Shown piece after piece: positions 46,747 to 54,754 of a stretch of DNA of 64,000 bases (within the stretch, counting starts at the first letter, position 1; each line of letters opens with the position of its first letter). The DNA is from Cedecea davisae DSM 4568. GTDB lineage: Bacteria; Pseudomonadota; Gammaproteobacteria; Enterobacterales; Enterobacteriaceae. The notes below the pieces were generated by a model. The model did no database searches, was not told where the DNA came from, and saw only the letters and a list, made by a program, of their open reading frames with translations. The position numbers and the translations under genes are program-made. Where the stretch lies: assembly GCF_000412335.2 (NCBI RefSeq), contig NZ_KE161030.1:220014-284013 (forward strand). Reading direction: 5' to 3'.

Positions 46747-46765
46747 TTTATTATTCACTGCTCGT

Positions 46766-46799
46766 AAAAACGCCAGCCTCGTGCTGGCGTTTTGCTTTT
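46766..46799 (+). terminator. rplI terminator, repeat copy 1
   Basis: ACGCCAGC-CTCG-TGCTGGCGT followed by TTTGCTTTT. The same 34 bases recur exactly at 46930-46963. Confidence 0.92.
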
Positions 46800-46885
46800 A
46801 TGGGATTGGTAGCAAGGTTCATCTCGATTCAACGTTCTGAACACCGGCTAAAGTAAGAAGACAAATAATATCTTCTGATTTACCC

Positions 46886-46919
46886 CAAACACCCGAAAAC
46901 CACGTTTTTTGGGTGTTTG
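46886..46919. repeat. Hairpin between the duplicated terminators
   Basis: CAAACACCC (46886-46894) pairs with GGGTGTTTG (46911-46919), with a 16-base loop that contains a T6 run. It lies between the two exact terminator copies; function unknown. Confidence 0.6.
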
Positions 46920-46929
46920 CCACCAGTCT

Positions 46930-46963
46930 AAAAACGCCAGCCTCGTGCTGGCGTTTTGCTTTT
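46930..46963. terminator. Terminator repeat copy 2, facing ytfB
   Basis: An exact 34-base copy of 46766-46799. On the minus strand it has a T run after the stem and lies 15 bases past the ytfB stop, so it serves ytfB as well as any read-through from rplI. Confidence 0.88.
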
Positions 46964-46978
46964 CTGAGGCCGCAACTT

Positions 46979-47575
46979 TTACTGCGCGCGGATAAAACTG
47001 CCGTTCGGCTGGCGGGTAAACAGCACCTGCTGATCGTTACCGATATCAATCGTTAAGCCCGTCACCACGCCGTTTGCATTCTGGCGTACCTGCACCATCT
47101 GCCCGCTTTGCAAATTACTCAGAGGCTTGTTTGCGCCTTCAACCTGGGCCATCGAATACACATCCGCAGGCGGCAGATTATGGTCGCGGAACAGCTGCGC
47201 CATGGTCTGGCCCGACTCTACGCGATAGGAGCGCCACTGCTGCTCGATATCATTATTATCGTGCGGCACCGGGGCCTGAGTTTGTTCTTCTATTCTTGCT
47301 GGCTCAACGGGCGTAGCGGGAGCGCTGGTATTATTCGAAGGAGGAACCAGTTCGGCCTGCATAGGTGACTGGGACTGAACGGAGAGCTGGGCATCGCGCG
47401 TGACCGGGCGGCCGGCGTCGTCAGCGGTGGGCAGCAGGAAGCCGATAACAATGCATGCTGCGCCAAGAATAATGCCCCGGCGGTGCAGGGGAGGCAACGG
47501 ATCCATCAGGCGGAAATGCTCAGGTGCATGCCAAATCCGCGTAAGCCATGGTTTAACAGCGAATTGCATCGGCAA
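46979..47575 (-). CDS. ytfB: Cell-division-associated OapA-family protein YtfB
   Basis: 198 residues (E. coli 212). Single-pass inner-membrane protein: N-terminal cytoplasmic part with the MDPLPPLHRRGIILG motif, one membrane helix (about 35-52), a Pro/Gln-rich periplasmic linker (about 60-115) that is shorter than in E. coli, and a C-terminal OapA/LysM-like glycan-binding domain (YRVESGQTMAQLFRDHNLP). E. coli YtfB goes to the division site and binds glycan chains. Confidence 0.92.
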   Translation of the reverse strand: MPMQFAVKPWLTRIWHAPEHFRLMDPLPPLHRRGIILGAACIVIGFLLPTADDAGRPVTRDAQLSVQSQSPMQAELVPPSNNTSAPATPVEPARIEEQTQAPVPHDNNDIEQQWRSYRVESGQTMAQLFRDHNLPPADVYSMAQVEGANKPLSNLQSGQMVQVRQNANGVVTGLTIDIGNDQQVLFTRQPNGSFIRAQ

Positions 47576-47792
47576 CCCTCCTCGAAATAATACTTATCCA
47601 GTATAGAACGCTAACTGTTTGATGCGCTAAGCAATCCGGGTTTCCGTGACGGTAAACCGCAATTCTGCGCCCGCTTAAGCTATTGTTCCCGTTTCGTTTG
47701 CATTTGTCACCTTTCCTCCATTTGCATTTTACCCTGCTGTTTGACGCTGTTATGCTGCGGGCTTGCTTTTAAACACCATGAAAGGAAAATCC

Positions 47793-48413
47793 ATGACAAC
47801 CCCTTCTTTTGACAGCGTCGAAGCGCAAGCAAGTTACGGTATTGGTTTACAGGTAGGTCAGCAACTGAGCGAATCCGGCCTGCAGGGTTTACTGCCAGAA
47901 GCGCTGGTCGCTGGCCTGCGCGATGCGCTGGAAGGGAATGCCCCGGCGGTTCCTGTTGACGTTGTTCACCGTGCGCTGCGCGAAGTTCACGAACGTGCTG
48001 ATGAAGTGCGCCGTGAGCGTCAGAAAGAAATGGCTGTAGAAGGTCAAAAATATCTCGAGCAGAACGCAGAAAAAGAAGGCGTGAGCAGCACCGAGTCCGG
48101 CCTGCAGTTCCGCGTTCTGACCCAGGGCACTGGCCCAATCCCGGCGCGTAAAGATCACGTTCGCGTTCACTACACCGGCAAACTGATCGACGGCACCGTA
48201 TTCGACAGCTCCGTACAGCGTGGCGAACCTGCTGAATTCCCGGTTAGCGGCGTTATTGCTGGCTGGATTGAAGCGCTGACCCTGATGCCGGTTGGCTCTA
48301 AGTGGGAACTGACTATTCCTCACAACCTCGCCTACGGCGAGCGCGGCGCCGGTGCTTCTATCCCGCCGTTCAGCACCCTGGTATTTGAAGTGGAATTGCT
48401 GGAAATTCTGTAA
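47793..48413 (+). CDS. fklB: FKBP-type peptidyl-prolyl isomerase FklB (FKBP22)
   Basis: 206 residues from the ATG at 47793 with AAAGGA upstream (E. coli 206). N-terminal helical dimerisation domain (about 1-110) and C-terminal FKBP domain (about 115-206) with [37 protein letters not shown] and [15 protein letters not shown]. No signal peptide; cytoplasmic. Monocistronic by spacing. Confidence 0.96.
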   Translation: MTTPSFDSVEAQASYGIGLQVGQQLSESGLQGLLPEALVAGLRDALEGNAPAVPVDVVHRALREVHERADEVRRERQKEMAVEGQKYLEQNAEKEGVSSTESGLQFRVLTQGTGPIPARKDHVRVHYTGKLIDGTVFDSSVQRGEPAEFPVSGVIAGWIEALTLMPVGSKWELTIPHNLAYGERGAGASIPPFSTLVFEVELLEIL

Positions 48414-48424
48414 TCCAGCCTTCA

Positions 48425-48446
48425 GCCCCGTCTCTGGCGGGGTTTT
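48425..48446 (+). terminator. Terminator after fklB
   Basis: CCCCG, loop TCTCTGG, CGGGG then TTTT, 12 bases past the fklB stop. Confidence 0.85.
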
Positions 48447-48691
48447 AAATTGACTAATAATAAATAAGCGTGATTTTATCTTGCATTAACCCTCGTTCCG
48501 GGTATTTTTGTGAGCTGTATCCCGCTGTGAATGCGATTTCACACTCAAATTAAACAAAAAATTAACAATAACCTTGTGCTTACTATTTATCCCGCCGATT
48601 CTTACCTCGTATCACGCAAACAACATCATTTAAAAACAGTTCACGGGCCAGTAGAGCCTGAAAAAACAGACAGGTACAGGAAAATACAAAC
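48447..48691 (+). promoter_or_regulatory. cycA upstream region
   Basis: An AT-rich 245-base gap that should hold the cycA promoter and 5' leader. In E. coli the cycA leader is repressed by the small RNA GcvB; an A/C-rich stretch (ACAGACAGGTACAGGAAAATACAAAC) just before the start would suit such pairing. I saw no gene here. Confidence 0.45.
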
Positions 48692-50104
48692 ATGGTAGAT
48701 CAGGTCAAAGTTACAGACGAAGCTCAGGCTCCGACTGAGCAGTCGCTACGGCGTAATTTAACAAACCGCCATATTCAGCTTATTGCCATTGGGGGTGCAA
48801 TTGGCACCGGCTTGTTTATGGGGTCAGGAAAGACCATCAGCCTCGCGGGGCCGTCCATTATTTTCGTCTACATGATAATCGGCTTTATGCTGTTCTTCGT
48901 GATGCGGGCGATGGGTGAGCTGTTGCTGTCCAATCTTGAATATAAATCCTTCAGCGACTTTGCCGCCGACCTGCTGGGGCCCTGGGCCGGGTATTTTACC
49001 GGCTGGACTTACTGGTTCTGCTGGGTGGTCACCGGTATGGCGGACGTGGTGGCGATAACCGCCTACGCGCAGTTCTGGTTCCCCGGCCTGTCGGACTGGG
49101 TCGCGTCCCTGGCCGTGGTGATCGTGCTCCTGAGCCTCAACCTGGCTACGGTCAAAATGTTCGGTGAAATGGAATTCTGGTTTGCGATGATCAAAATCGT
49201 CGCCATCGTTGCGCTGATCGTTATCGGCCTGGTGATGGTGCTGACCAGCTTCCATTCTCCGTCGGGCGTTGAGGCCTCTTTCAACAACCTGTGGAACGAC
49301 GGTGGCTGGTTCCCGAAAGGGCTGAGCGGCTTCTTTGCCGGCTTCCAGATAGCGGTGTTTGCTTTTGTGGGCATTGAGCTGGTGGGCACAACCGCCGCTG
49401 AGACAAAAGACCCTGAGAAATCCCTGCCGCGCGCGATCAACTCAATTCCTCTGCGCATCATCATGTTCTACGTGTTCTCGCTGATTATCATCATGTCGGT
49501 GACTCCGTGGAGCTCTGTCGTGCCGGATAAGAGCCCGTTCGTTGAGCTGTTTGTGCTGGTCGGCCTGCCTGCGGCGGCGAGCATCATTAACTTCGTGGTG
49601 CTGACTTCTGCCGCTTCGTCTGCCAATAGCGGCGTATTCTCAACCAGCCGTATGTTGTTTGGCCTGGCGCAGGACGGCATGGCGCCGAAAGCATTCGCTA
49701 AGCTTTCCAAACGTGCAGTCCCGGCTAAAGGGCTAACGTTCTCCTGTATCTGCCTGCTTGGCGGCGTGGTGATGCTTTACGTAAACCCGAACGTTATCGC
49801 CGCATTTACCATGATAACGACCGTGTCAGCGATCCTGTTTATGTTTGTCTGGACCATCATTCTTTGCTCGTACTTGGTGTACCGCAAGCAGCGTCCTCAA
49901 CTGCATGAAAAATCCATCTACAAGATGCCGCTTGGCAAACTGATGTGCTGGGTTTGTATGGCCTTCTTTGTGTTTGTAATTGTGCTGCTGACGCTTGAAG
50001 ACGATACCCGCCAGGCGCTGATCGTTACGCCGCTGTGGTTCATTGTACTGGGTGCTGGCTGGCTGCTCATCGGCAAGAAACGCCTGACAAATATCGGCAA
50101 ATAG
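48692..50104 (+). CDS. cycA: D-serine/D-alanine/glycine permease CycA
   Basis: 470 residues, as in E. coli. Amino acid-polyamine-organocation (APC) family proton symporter with 12 predicted membrane helices. The first helix carries IAIGGAIGTGLFMGSGKTIS, the substrate-binding glycine motif, and GIELVGTTAAETKDPEKSLP marks helix 6-7. Takes up glycine, D-alanine, D-serine and D-cycloserine. Monocistronic. Confidence 0.96.
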   Translation: MVDQVKVTDEAQAPTEQSLRRNLTNRHIQLIAIGGAIGTGLFMGSGKTISLAGPSIIFVYMIIGFMLFFVMRAMGELLLSNLEYKSFSDFAADLLGPWAGYFTGWTYWFCWVVTGMADVVAITAYAQFWFPGLSDWVASLAVVIVLLSLNLATVKMFGEMEFWFAMIKIVAIVALIVIGLVMVLTSFHSPSGVEASFNNLWNDGGWFPKGLSGFFAGFQIAVFAFVGIELVGTTAAETKDPEKSLPRAINSIPLRIIMFYVFSLIIIMSVTPWSSVVPDKSPFVELFVLVGLPAAASIINFVVLTSAASSANSGVFSTSRMLFGLAQDGMAPKAFAKLSKRAVPAKGLTFSCICLLGGVVMLYVNPNVIAAFTMITTVSAILFMFVWTIILCSYLVYRKQRPQLHEKSIYKMPLGKLMCWVCMAFFVFVIVLLTLEDDTRQALIVTPLWFIVLGAGWLLIGKKRLTNIGK

Positions 50105-50129
50105 CCGGATTGGGATAGACAGTAAAAAT

Positions 50130-50155
50130 ACCCTCTTCCTTCCCGGGAGAGGGTT
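50130..50155 (+). terminator. Terminator/REP-like hairpin after cycA
   Basis: ACCCTCTTCC, loop TTCCC, GGGAGAGGGT then TT. It lies between convergent cycA and ytfE. Its CCCTCT/GGGAGAGGG core and the following GAGTGACGGGG resemble the element at 33544-33674. Confidence 0.7.
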
Positions 50156-50176
50156 TGAGTGACGGGGAGAGCTTGT

Positions 50177-50839
50177 TTATTCCCCGCCTAACGCCCGCGG
50201 AAACAGGACGTTATTCTCCAGACTGATGTGATTCATCAGGTCGTCAATCAGTTCGTTAATCCCGTTATACATCGCTTTCCACGTCGTGCAGGCTTCCGGC
50301 GGCGGCGTCACGTTATTGGTGGTGTGCTTGATAACTTCCAGCAGCTCACCGGCTTCATCATGCTCGCTCTCCATCACGCTAATGGGCCCACCGGCCTGAG
50401 CGCCCATGCCCTGTTTAATCATCGGGAACAGGATCTGCTCTTCTTTCATCATGTGGCTGCTAAGTTCCTGGTGCAGCATGGTCAGGTATTTTGCTAACCC
50501 TTTTGGTACGTTTGGCTTATCGGCATGCACGCGTTCAACTTTGGTGGCCTGCAAAATCAGTTCCGGCAGCTGTTCGCGGTGGCGGTCGTGGAAGCGAACA
50601 ATAATGTGGTCGATGATTTCCGTCAGCGGGGCGCTGCGCCAGTCTTTCTCCACCGGCTCGTCGGCCAGGGCGGCAAGCTGGGCTTCAATCTCTTCCAGAT
50701 TTAACTCTTTACGACCGGCGGCCCGCAGCAGCGTTTGTTTGCCGCCACAGCAAAAATCCAGGTCCAGTTTACGGAACAGCGCGGAGGCGCGTGGAATCGT
50801 TAACGCCAGTTCGCCTAAAGGTTGATCGCGGTACGCCAT
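50177..50839 (-). CDS. ytfE: Iron-sulfur cluster repair di-iron protein YtfE (RIC)
   Basis: 220 residues from the ATG at 50839 ([13 protein letters not shown]) with AGGAT upstream, as in E. coli; a frame to 50872 runs into the operator. N-terminal ScdA_N domain with Cys30-Cys31 ([10 protein letters not shown]) and a C-terminal hemerythrin-like four-helix di-iron domain ([62 protein letters not shown]). Repairs Fe-S clusters damaged by nitric oxide. A near-perfect NsrR operator lies just upstream. Confidence 0.96.
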   Translation of the reverse strand: MAYRDQPLGELALTIPRASALFRKLDLDFCCGGKQTLLRAAGRKELNLEEIEAQLAALADEPVEKDWRSAPLTEIIDHIIVRFHDRHREQLPELILQATKVERVHADKPNVPKGLAKYLTMLHQELSSHMMKEEQILFPMIKQGMGAQAGGPISVMESEHDEAGELLEVIKHTTNNVTPPPEACTTWKAMYNGINELIDDLMNHISLENNVLFPRALGGE

Positions 50840-50863
50840 AGCAAGATCCTCATAGTGAATTAT

Positions 50864-50886
50864 AAGGTGCATTTTAAATGCATCTT
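50864..50886. promoter_or_regulatory. NsrR operator upstream of ytfE
   Basis: The 23 bases form an 11-1-11 inverted repeat: AAGGTGCATTT, T, AAATGCATCTT, fitting the NsrR site (about AAGATGCATTT-N-AAATGCATCTT) with one change. It ends 25 bases from the ytfE start. NsrR itself is encoded at 30632-31057. Confidence 0.88.
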
Positions 50887-51017
50887 TATCAGGGCACTAT
50901 AACCCTTTCGGGGCACTGATTACAGTGAGACTTGCATCACAAAAAAAGTTTTCGCTTTAACATACTGAATGCTTACAAAAAATCCCCATAAATGGTGGTT
51001 CGCATTGCACAGCGGCA

Positions 51018-51044
51018 TAAATAACCAGGGCAAGCTGCCGATAG
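51018..51044 (+). promoter_or_regulatory. Sigma-28 (FliA) promoter of the chemoreceptor gene
   Basis: TAAATAAC (51018-51025), an 11-base spacer, then GCCGATAG (51037-51044). Consensus is TAAAGTTT-N11-GCCGATAA; the -10 matches at 7 of 8 and the key TAAA of the -35 is kept, with exact spacing. The start codon is 39 bases past the -10. Confidence 0.75.
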
Positions 51045-51083
51045 TTAGACGTCGGACAATACCTGTATAAGAAAAGGCAATAC

Positions 51084-52739
51084 ATGTTTAAACGAATGAA
51101 AGTCATCACCTTGCTAATTACCGTTCTGATTGCGCTGGGCTTAATGCAGCTCCTCTCGGCCACGGTTTTCATCAATGCCCTCAATAACGATAAAAATAAC
51201 TTCACCGTTTCCCAGCTTTCCAGCCAAAACGTGGCGGAATTTACCGATGCGTGGATAGCCCTGAACCAGGCTCGCGTAACGCTGAACCGCGGGATGCTGC
51301 GCATTCAGAGCAGCCTGGCTAACCAGATTAACGGCGGTCAGCTTCAGGAGCTGGTTACCACGACCAACACTCTGTTAGCCGAAGCCCAGAACCACTATGA
51401 AAAATATCAGGCTCTGCCCGATACGCCGGGCCTGCGCCCGCATCTGAGCGAAGAGCTGGAAGAGCAATATCGCAACTACTCTTCCACGCTGGCAAAAATG
51501 AACACCTTCCTGGGTCAAAGTAATCTGGAGCAGATGTTCAAACAGAATGCGGAGCAGAAGCAGGTCGCTATGCAGAAGGTTTACCGTGAATGGCGAGCCG
51601 AGCAATCTGAACTTTCGAGCGAGGGAGTTCGTGATAATCAGAACGACTATCAGCGCATTCTGTGGATCCTCAGCGCCGTAATGCTGTGCGTGATTTTTGT
51701 GATTGTGATGAGCTGGGTAGCGATGCGCCGCGTTCTGCTGCTGCCACTGAATGAGGTTATGGGGCATATCCGCGCTATTGCCGCAGGTGACCTCACTCAG
51801 TCCATTGATGTTCAGGGCAAAAACGAAATGGCCCTGCTGGCAAACAGCGTAGACGAGATGCAAAAATCGCTGGCCAATACCGTGGGCGTGGTGCGTGACG
51901 GTGCCGACACCATTTATACCGGCGCGGGTGAAATCTCTGCTGGCAGCAACGATCTTTCTTCTCGTACCGAGCAGCAGGCCGCTTCTCTTGAAGAGACCGC
52001 GGCCAGCATGGAACAGTTGACGGCAACGGTGAAACAGAACGCCGACAACGCTCGTCAGGCTTCCCGCCTGGCTCTGGATGCATCAACTACCGCGAAAAAG
52101 GGCGGCAGCGTGGTTGAGGGCGTCGTGCGGACAATGGACGAAATCGCGACCAGCTCCAGCAAGATCGCTCAAATTACCAACGTTATCGACGGTATTGCCT
52201 TCCAGACCAATATTCTGGCGCTTAACGCGGCGGTAGAAGCCGCTCGCGCCGGTGAGCAGGGGCGTGGTTTTGCCGTAGTTGCCGGGGAAGTTCGCACTCT
52301 GGCCCAGCGCAGCGCCCAGGCTGCCAAAGAAATTAAAGCGCTGATTGATGATTCCGGCGAGCGCGTGAATGCAGGATCTGAGCTGGTGAACGAAGCAGGA
52401 AAAACCATGGCTGAGATTGTCGGGGCGGTCACTCGCGTAACCGATATTATGGGTGAAATCGCCTCTGCCTCAGATGAGCAAAGCCGAGGTATCGACCAGG
52501 TAGGCCAGGCCGTTGCCGAGATGGACCGCGTGACTCAGCAGAATGCTTCTTTGGTGGAAGAGTCTGCCGCAGCGGCTGCGGCGCTTGAAGAGCAGGCTTC
52601 GCGCCTTAATGAGGCGGTTGCGGTGTTTAAAGTTAGCCGTCGCCAACCGGCTCAGGTAAAAGCGGCTTCGGTAAAAACGCCGCTGCTGAAGGCAAAGCAG
52701 GCGCTTCCGGTATCCGATGCGAACTGGGAAACCTTCTAA
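51084..52739 (+). CDS. Tsr-like methyl-accepting chemotaxis protein
   Basis: 551 residues, the length of Tsr/Tar. TM1 about 7-30, a periplasmic four-helix ligand domain (31-191), TM2 about 192-214, HAMP 216-268, methylation and signalling helices (tip around GIAFQTNILALNAAVEAARA) and the C-terminal CheR/CheB-binding pentapeptide NWETF. The ligand domain keeps Arg64, Arg69 and Arg73, which in Tsr/Tar bind amino-acid ligands, but position 156, Thr in Tsr, is Ala. A FliA promoter precedes it. E. coli has no receptor gene between ytfE and ytfF. Ligand unknown, probably an amino acid or related carboxylate. Confidence 0.93.
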   Translation: MFKRMKVITLLITVLIALGLMQLLSATVFINALNNDKNNFTVSQLSSQNVAEFTDAWIALNQARVTLNRGMLRIQSSLANQINGGQLQELVTTTNTLLAEAQNHYEKYQALPDTPGLRPHLSEELEEQYRNYSSTLAKMNTFLGQSNLEQMFKQNAEQKQVAMQKVYREWRAEQSELSSEGVRDNQNDYQRILWILSAVMLCVIFVIVMSWVAMRRVLLLPLNEVMGHIRAIAAGDLTQSIDVQGKNEMALLANSVDEMQKSLANTVGVVRDGADTIYTGAGEISAGSNDLSSRTEQQAASLEETAASMEQLTATVKQNADNARQASRLALDASTTAKKGGSVVEGVVRTMDEIATSSSKIAQITNVIDGIAFQTNILALNAAVEAARAGEQGRGFAVVAGEVRTLAQRSAQAAKEIKALIDDSGERVNAGSELVNEAGKTMAEIVGAVTRVTDIMGEIASASDEQSRGIDQVGQAVAEMDRVTQQNASLVEESAAAAAALEEQASRLNEAVAVFKVSRRQPAQVKAASVKTPLLKAKQALPVSDANWETF

Positions 52740-52741
52740 AA

Positions 52742-52771
52742 AATCCCGCTAGCCAATGGCCTGGCGGGATT
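52742..52771 (+). terminator. Terminator after the chemoreceptor gene (first hairpin)
   Basis: AATCCCGC (52742-52749) pairs with GCGGGATT (52764-52771), with inner AGCC/GGCC pairing; 2 bases after the stop codon. Confidence 0.7.
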
Positions 52772-52783
52772 ATTTGACTTCTG

Positions 52784-52810
52784 GCCGGGCGCAGTAAGCC
52801 CGGCTTTTTT
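52784..52810 (+). terminator. Second terminator, overlapping the ytfF stop
   Basis: GCCGGGC, loop GCAGTAA, GCCCGGC, then T6. It directs termination of the plus-strand chemoreceptor transcript; the T run runs into the ytfF stop codon. Confidence 0.85.
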
Positions 52811-53774
52811 ACACCCCGGAAACCTGCACCACGGTCGGTTTTTCCGGCTTTGAGCGCACGGCGAGCACCACGCCAATGGCAAGGCTGAGTACGCCGCACA
52901 GCGTTAACAGCGGCGGCCAACTGTGGCGAATCATAAAGGTGTACGCAAGGCCTGCTAAGGTTTCAAAAACAATCAGCGGGCCGACAATCACCGTCGGCAG
53001 GCGCTGGCAGGCAATATTCCAGCACAGATTTCCCAGCCACGAGCAGAGTACGGCGATTGCCAGCATCAGAGGGATAAACACCTCCGGGCGCGGGCCAAAC
53101 GGCAGGGCGAAACTGGCCTCGCTACTGCTCATCCACCAGCACACCGCCACATAGCCGATAAGCGAGAAGGGTAGAGTCGAAAGCCCCTGGACGGTTGCCC
53201 ACATCATCGGATTTTTGTCCGGGTTTTCACGCAGCCAGCGGGCGTTTCGCAGCGCATACCACGCCCAGCAGGCCACCGAAATAAAGGCCAGCAGAATACC
53301 GCTGGCGTAGCGCCACCAGCTAAAGTCGGCCTGTTTTCCACTGAGTTCGGCGGTGTTAACCATTATCAGCCCGGCGGCAATAATCACCAGCGCGGGAGCA
53401 AGCCGCCGCCACGGAAGTTTACCGTCGCGTTTGCTGTACAGCAGGTTAGCGAAAATTGGGATAACCACCGGCAGCGTGCCGATAATCATGGTTGCGATAG
53501 GCGCGCCGGTACGCTGGATGGCGCTAGCCAGGCAGACGTAATAAATCAGGTTACCGACGCTGGAAAGCTTCAGGGCGGTAAACCAGTCCTGGCGGCTCAG
53601 CTCAAGCAAACGCCTGCGCCCCAGCCAGGCAATCGGGATGGCAATCAGGCCCAACGCCAGGTAGCGCCCGGTGGATTGCAGGGCCGCCGGGTAGTCCGGT
53701 ACGATAATTGGCCCGACAAAGATTAATCCCCACATCAGCCCCGCCAGCAAAGCATACAGCACACCACTCAACAT
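52809..53774 (-). CDS. ytfF: EamA/DMT-family inner-membrane transporter YtfF
   Basis: 321 residues from the ATG at 53774 with AGGAAAAGA upstream; a longer frame overlaps the AraC gene and was not used. Ten hydrophobic helices in two EamA repeats, beginning MLSGVLYALLAGLMWGLIFV as in E. coli YtfF (321 residues). Drug/metabolite-transporter superfamily, probable exporter; substrate unknown. A new AraC-type regulator gene lies 80 bases upstream on the same strand. Confidence 0.92.
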   Translation of the reverse strand: MLSGVLYALLAGLMWGLIFVGPIIVPDYPAALQSTGRYLALGLIAIPIAWLGRRRLLELSRQDWFTALKLSSVGNLIYYVCLASAIQRTGAPIATMIIGTLPVVIPIFANLLYSKRDGKLPWRRLAPALVIIAAGLIMVNTAELSGKQADFSWWRYASGILLAFISVACWAWYALRNARWLRENPDKNPMMWATVQGLSTLPFSLIGYVAVCWWMSSSEASFALPFGPRPEVFIPLMLAIAVLCSWLGNLCWNIACQRLPTVIVGPLIVFETLAGLAYTFMIRHSWPPLLTLCGVLSLAIGVVLAVRSKPEKPTVVQVSGV

Positions 53775-53854
53775 CTTCTTTTCCTGCAAAGTCACAATTT
53801 GAGGCAAGTGTAGGGGGGCAGAAGAGAGGCGTATTGTACCAGCTTGCTGTCCTG

Positions 53855-54676
53855 CTAACGGGAGACCTGCTTTTGGTAGCGCACGGGCGTGATGCCGTAG
53901 CGCCGGGCAAACGCGCGCGTGAGGTGAGCCTGGTCCGTCAGGCCGCTGGCGGCGGCAACCTGGGCGGCGGGCATTCCGGCGGTGAGAAACTGCTTGGCGT
54001 GCCACAGGCGAATTGCCATCAGCATCTGGTGGGGCGTAACGTGGTAATGGGCCTTAAACTGACGCTGGAAATGGTACGGGCTGAGTGACACCAGCGCCGC
54101 TAAATCATCAAGCGTGATGGTGTGCATATAGTTGTCATAAAGGTATTCGCGTACCAGCGTGAAGCGATTTGCTCCCTCCCGAAGCCCCGGAAGATGGCGG
54201 GCGTAGGGGCGAAAAGCTTCGACCAGATTCAGCAATAAACCCTGCTGAGTCAGCGTATCTTCGGCCTGCCAGAGGCCGCCAATAAACTGTGAAACCTGGC
54301 GAGCGCGGGCGGGATCATGGTTCACTGCCGCGTTAAACCACCAGCTCCGCTCCCCGGTTACCGACTCCAGCAGATCCGGGTCCAGATAAATCATGCGGTA
54401 CTGCCAGCCGTCTTCGCTGGCGGCTTCGCCGGTATGCAGCTCGTCCGGGTTCATCAGAACCAGCGAATCGGTTGGCGCAACCAGCTGTTCCCCGCGGTAA
54501 CGAAAGCGCTCCGCTCCCCAGGTGATTGCTCCGATGCCGAAGGCTTCATGGGTATGCGGCTCGAAGGCGTACTTCGCAATATGGGCGTGATAAAGCTCTA
54601 CGCCCGGCAGCTGCGGCAAATGCCGGAACTGGGCGCTGTCTCTCTCATCGCTAAACTGCTCGGGTACACCCTGCAC
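53855..54676 (-). CDS. AraC-family transcriptional regulator (accessory)
   Basis: 273 residues from a GTG at 54676, preceded by GGAGAG. N-terminal AraC cupin-type sensing domain (about 25-150: ELYHAHIAKYAFEPHTHEAF, LMNPDELHTG) and a C-terminal double helix-turn-helix (about 170-270: ITLDDLAALVSLSPYHFQRQ, AAASGLTDQAHLTRAFARRY). No E. coli gene sits here. Same direction as ytfF with an 80-base gap, so control of ytfF, or co-transcription with it, is the simplest guess. Effector unknown. Confidence 0.9.
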   Translation of the reverse strand: MQGVPEQFSDERDSAQFRHLPQLPGVELYHAHIAKYAFEPHTHEAFGIGAITWGAERFRYRGEQLVAPTDSLVLMNPDELHTGEAASEDGWQYRMIYLDPDLLESVTGERSWWFNAAVNHDPARARQVSQFIGGLWQAEDTLTQQGLLLNLVEAFRPYARHLPGLREGANRFTLVREYLYDNYMHTITLDDLAALVSLSPYHFQRQFKAHYHVTPHQMLMAIRLWHAKQFLTAGMPAAQVAAASGLTDQAHLTRAFARRYGITPVRYQKQVSR

Positions 54677-54754
54677 GCTTTCTCTCCACGCTGAATCTCC
54701 CGTTATTATAGAGATGCCAGCGTGGAGGGCTAGTTATTAACCAGGTTTTAACAA

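Noticed and set aside
53775-54005. 77-codon extension of ytfF into the AraC gene
   Set aside because: It is the antisense-free second frame of the AraC coding region; the ATG at 53774 has a ribosome site and gives the family length.
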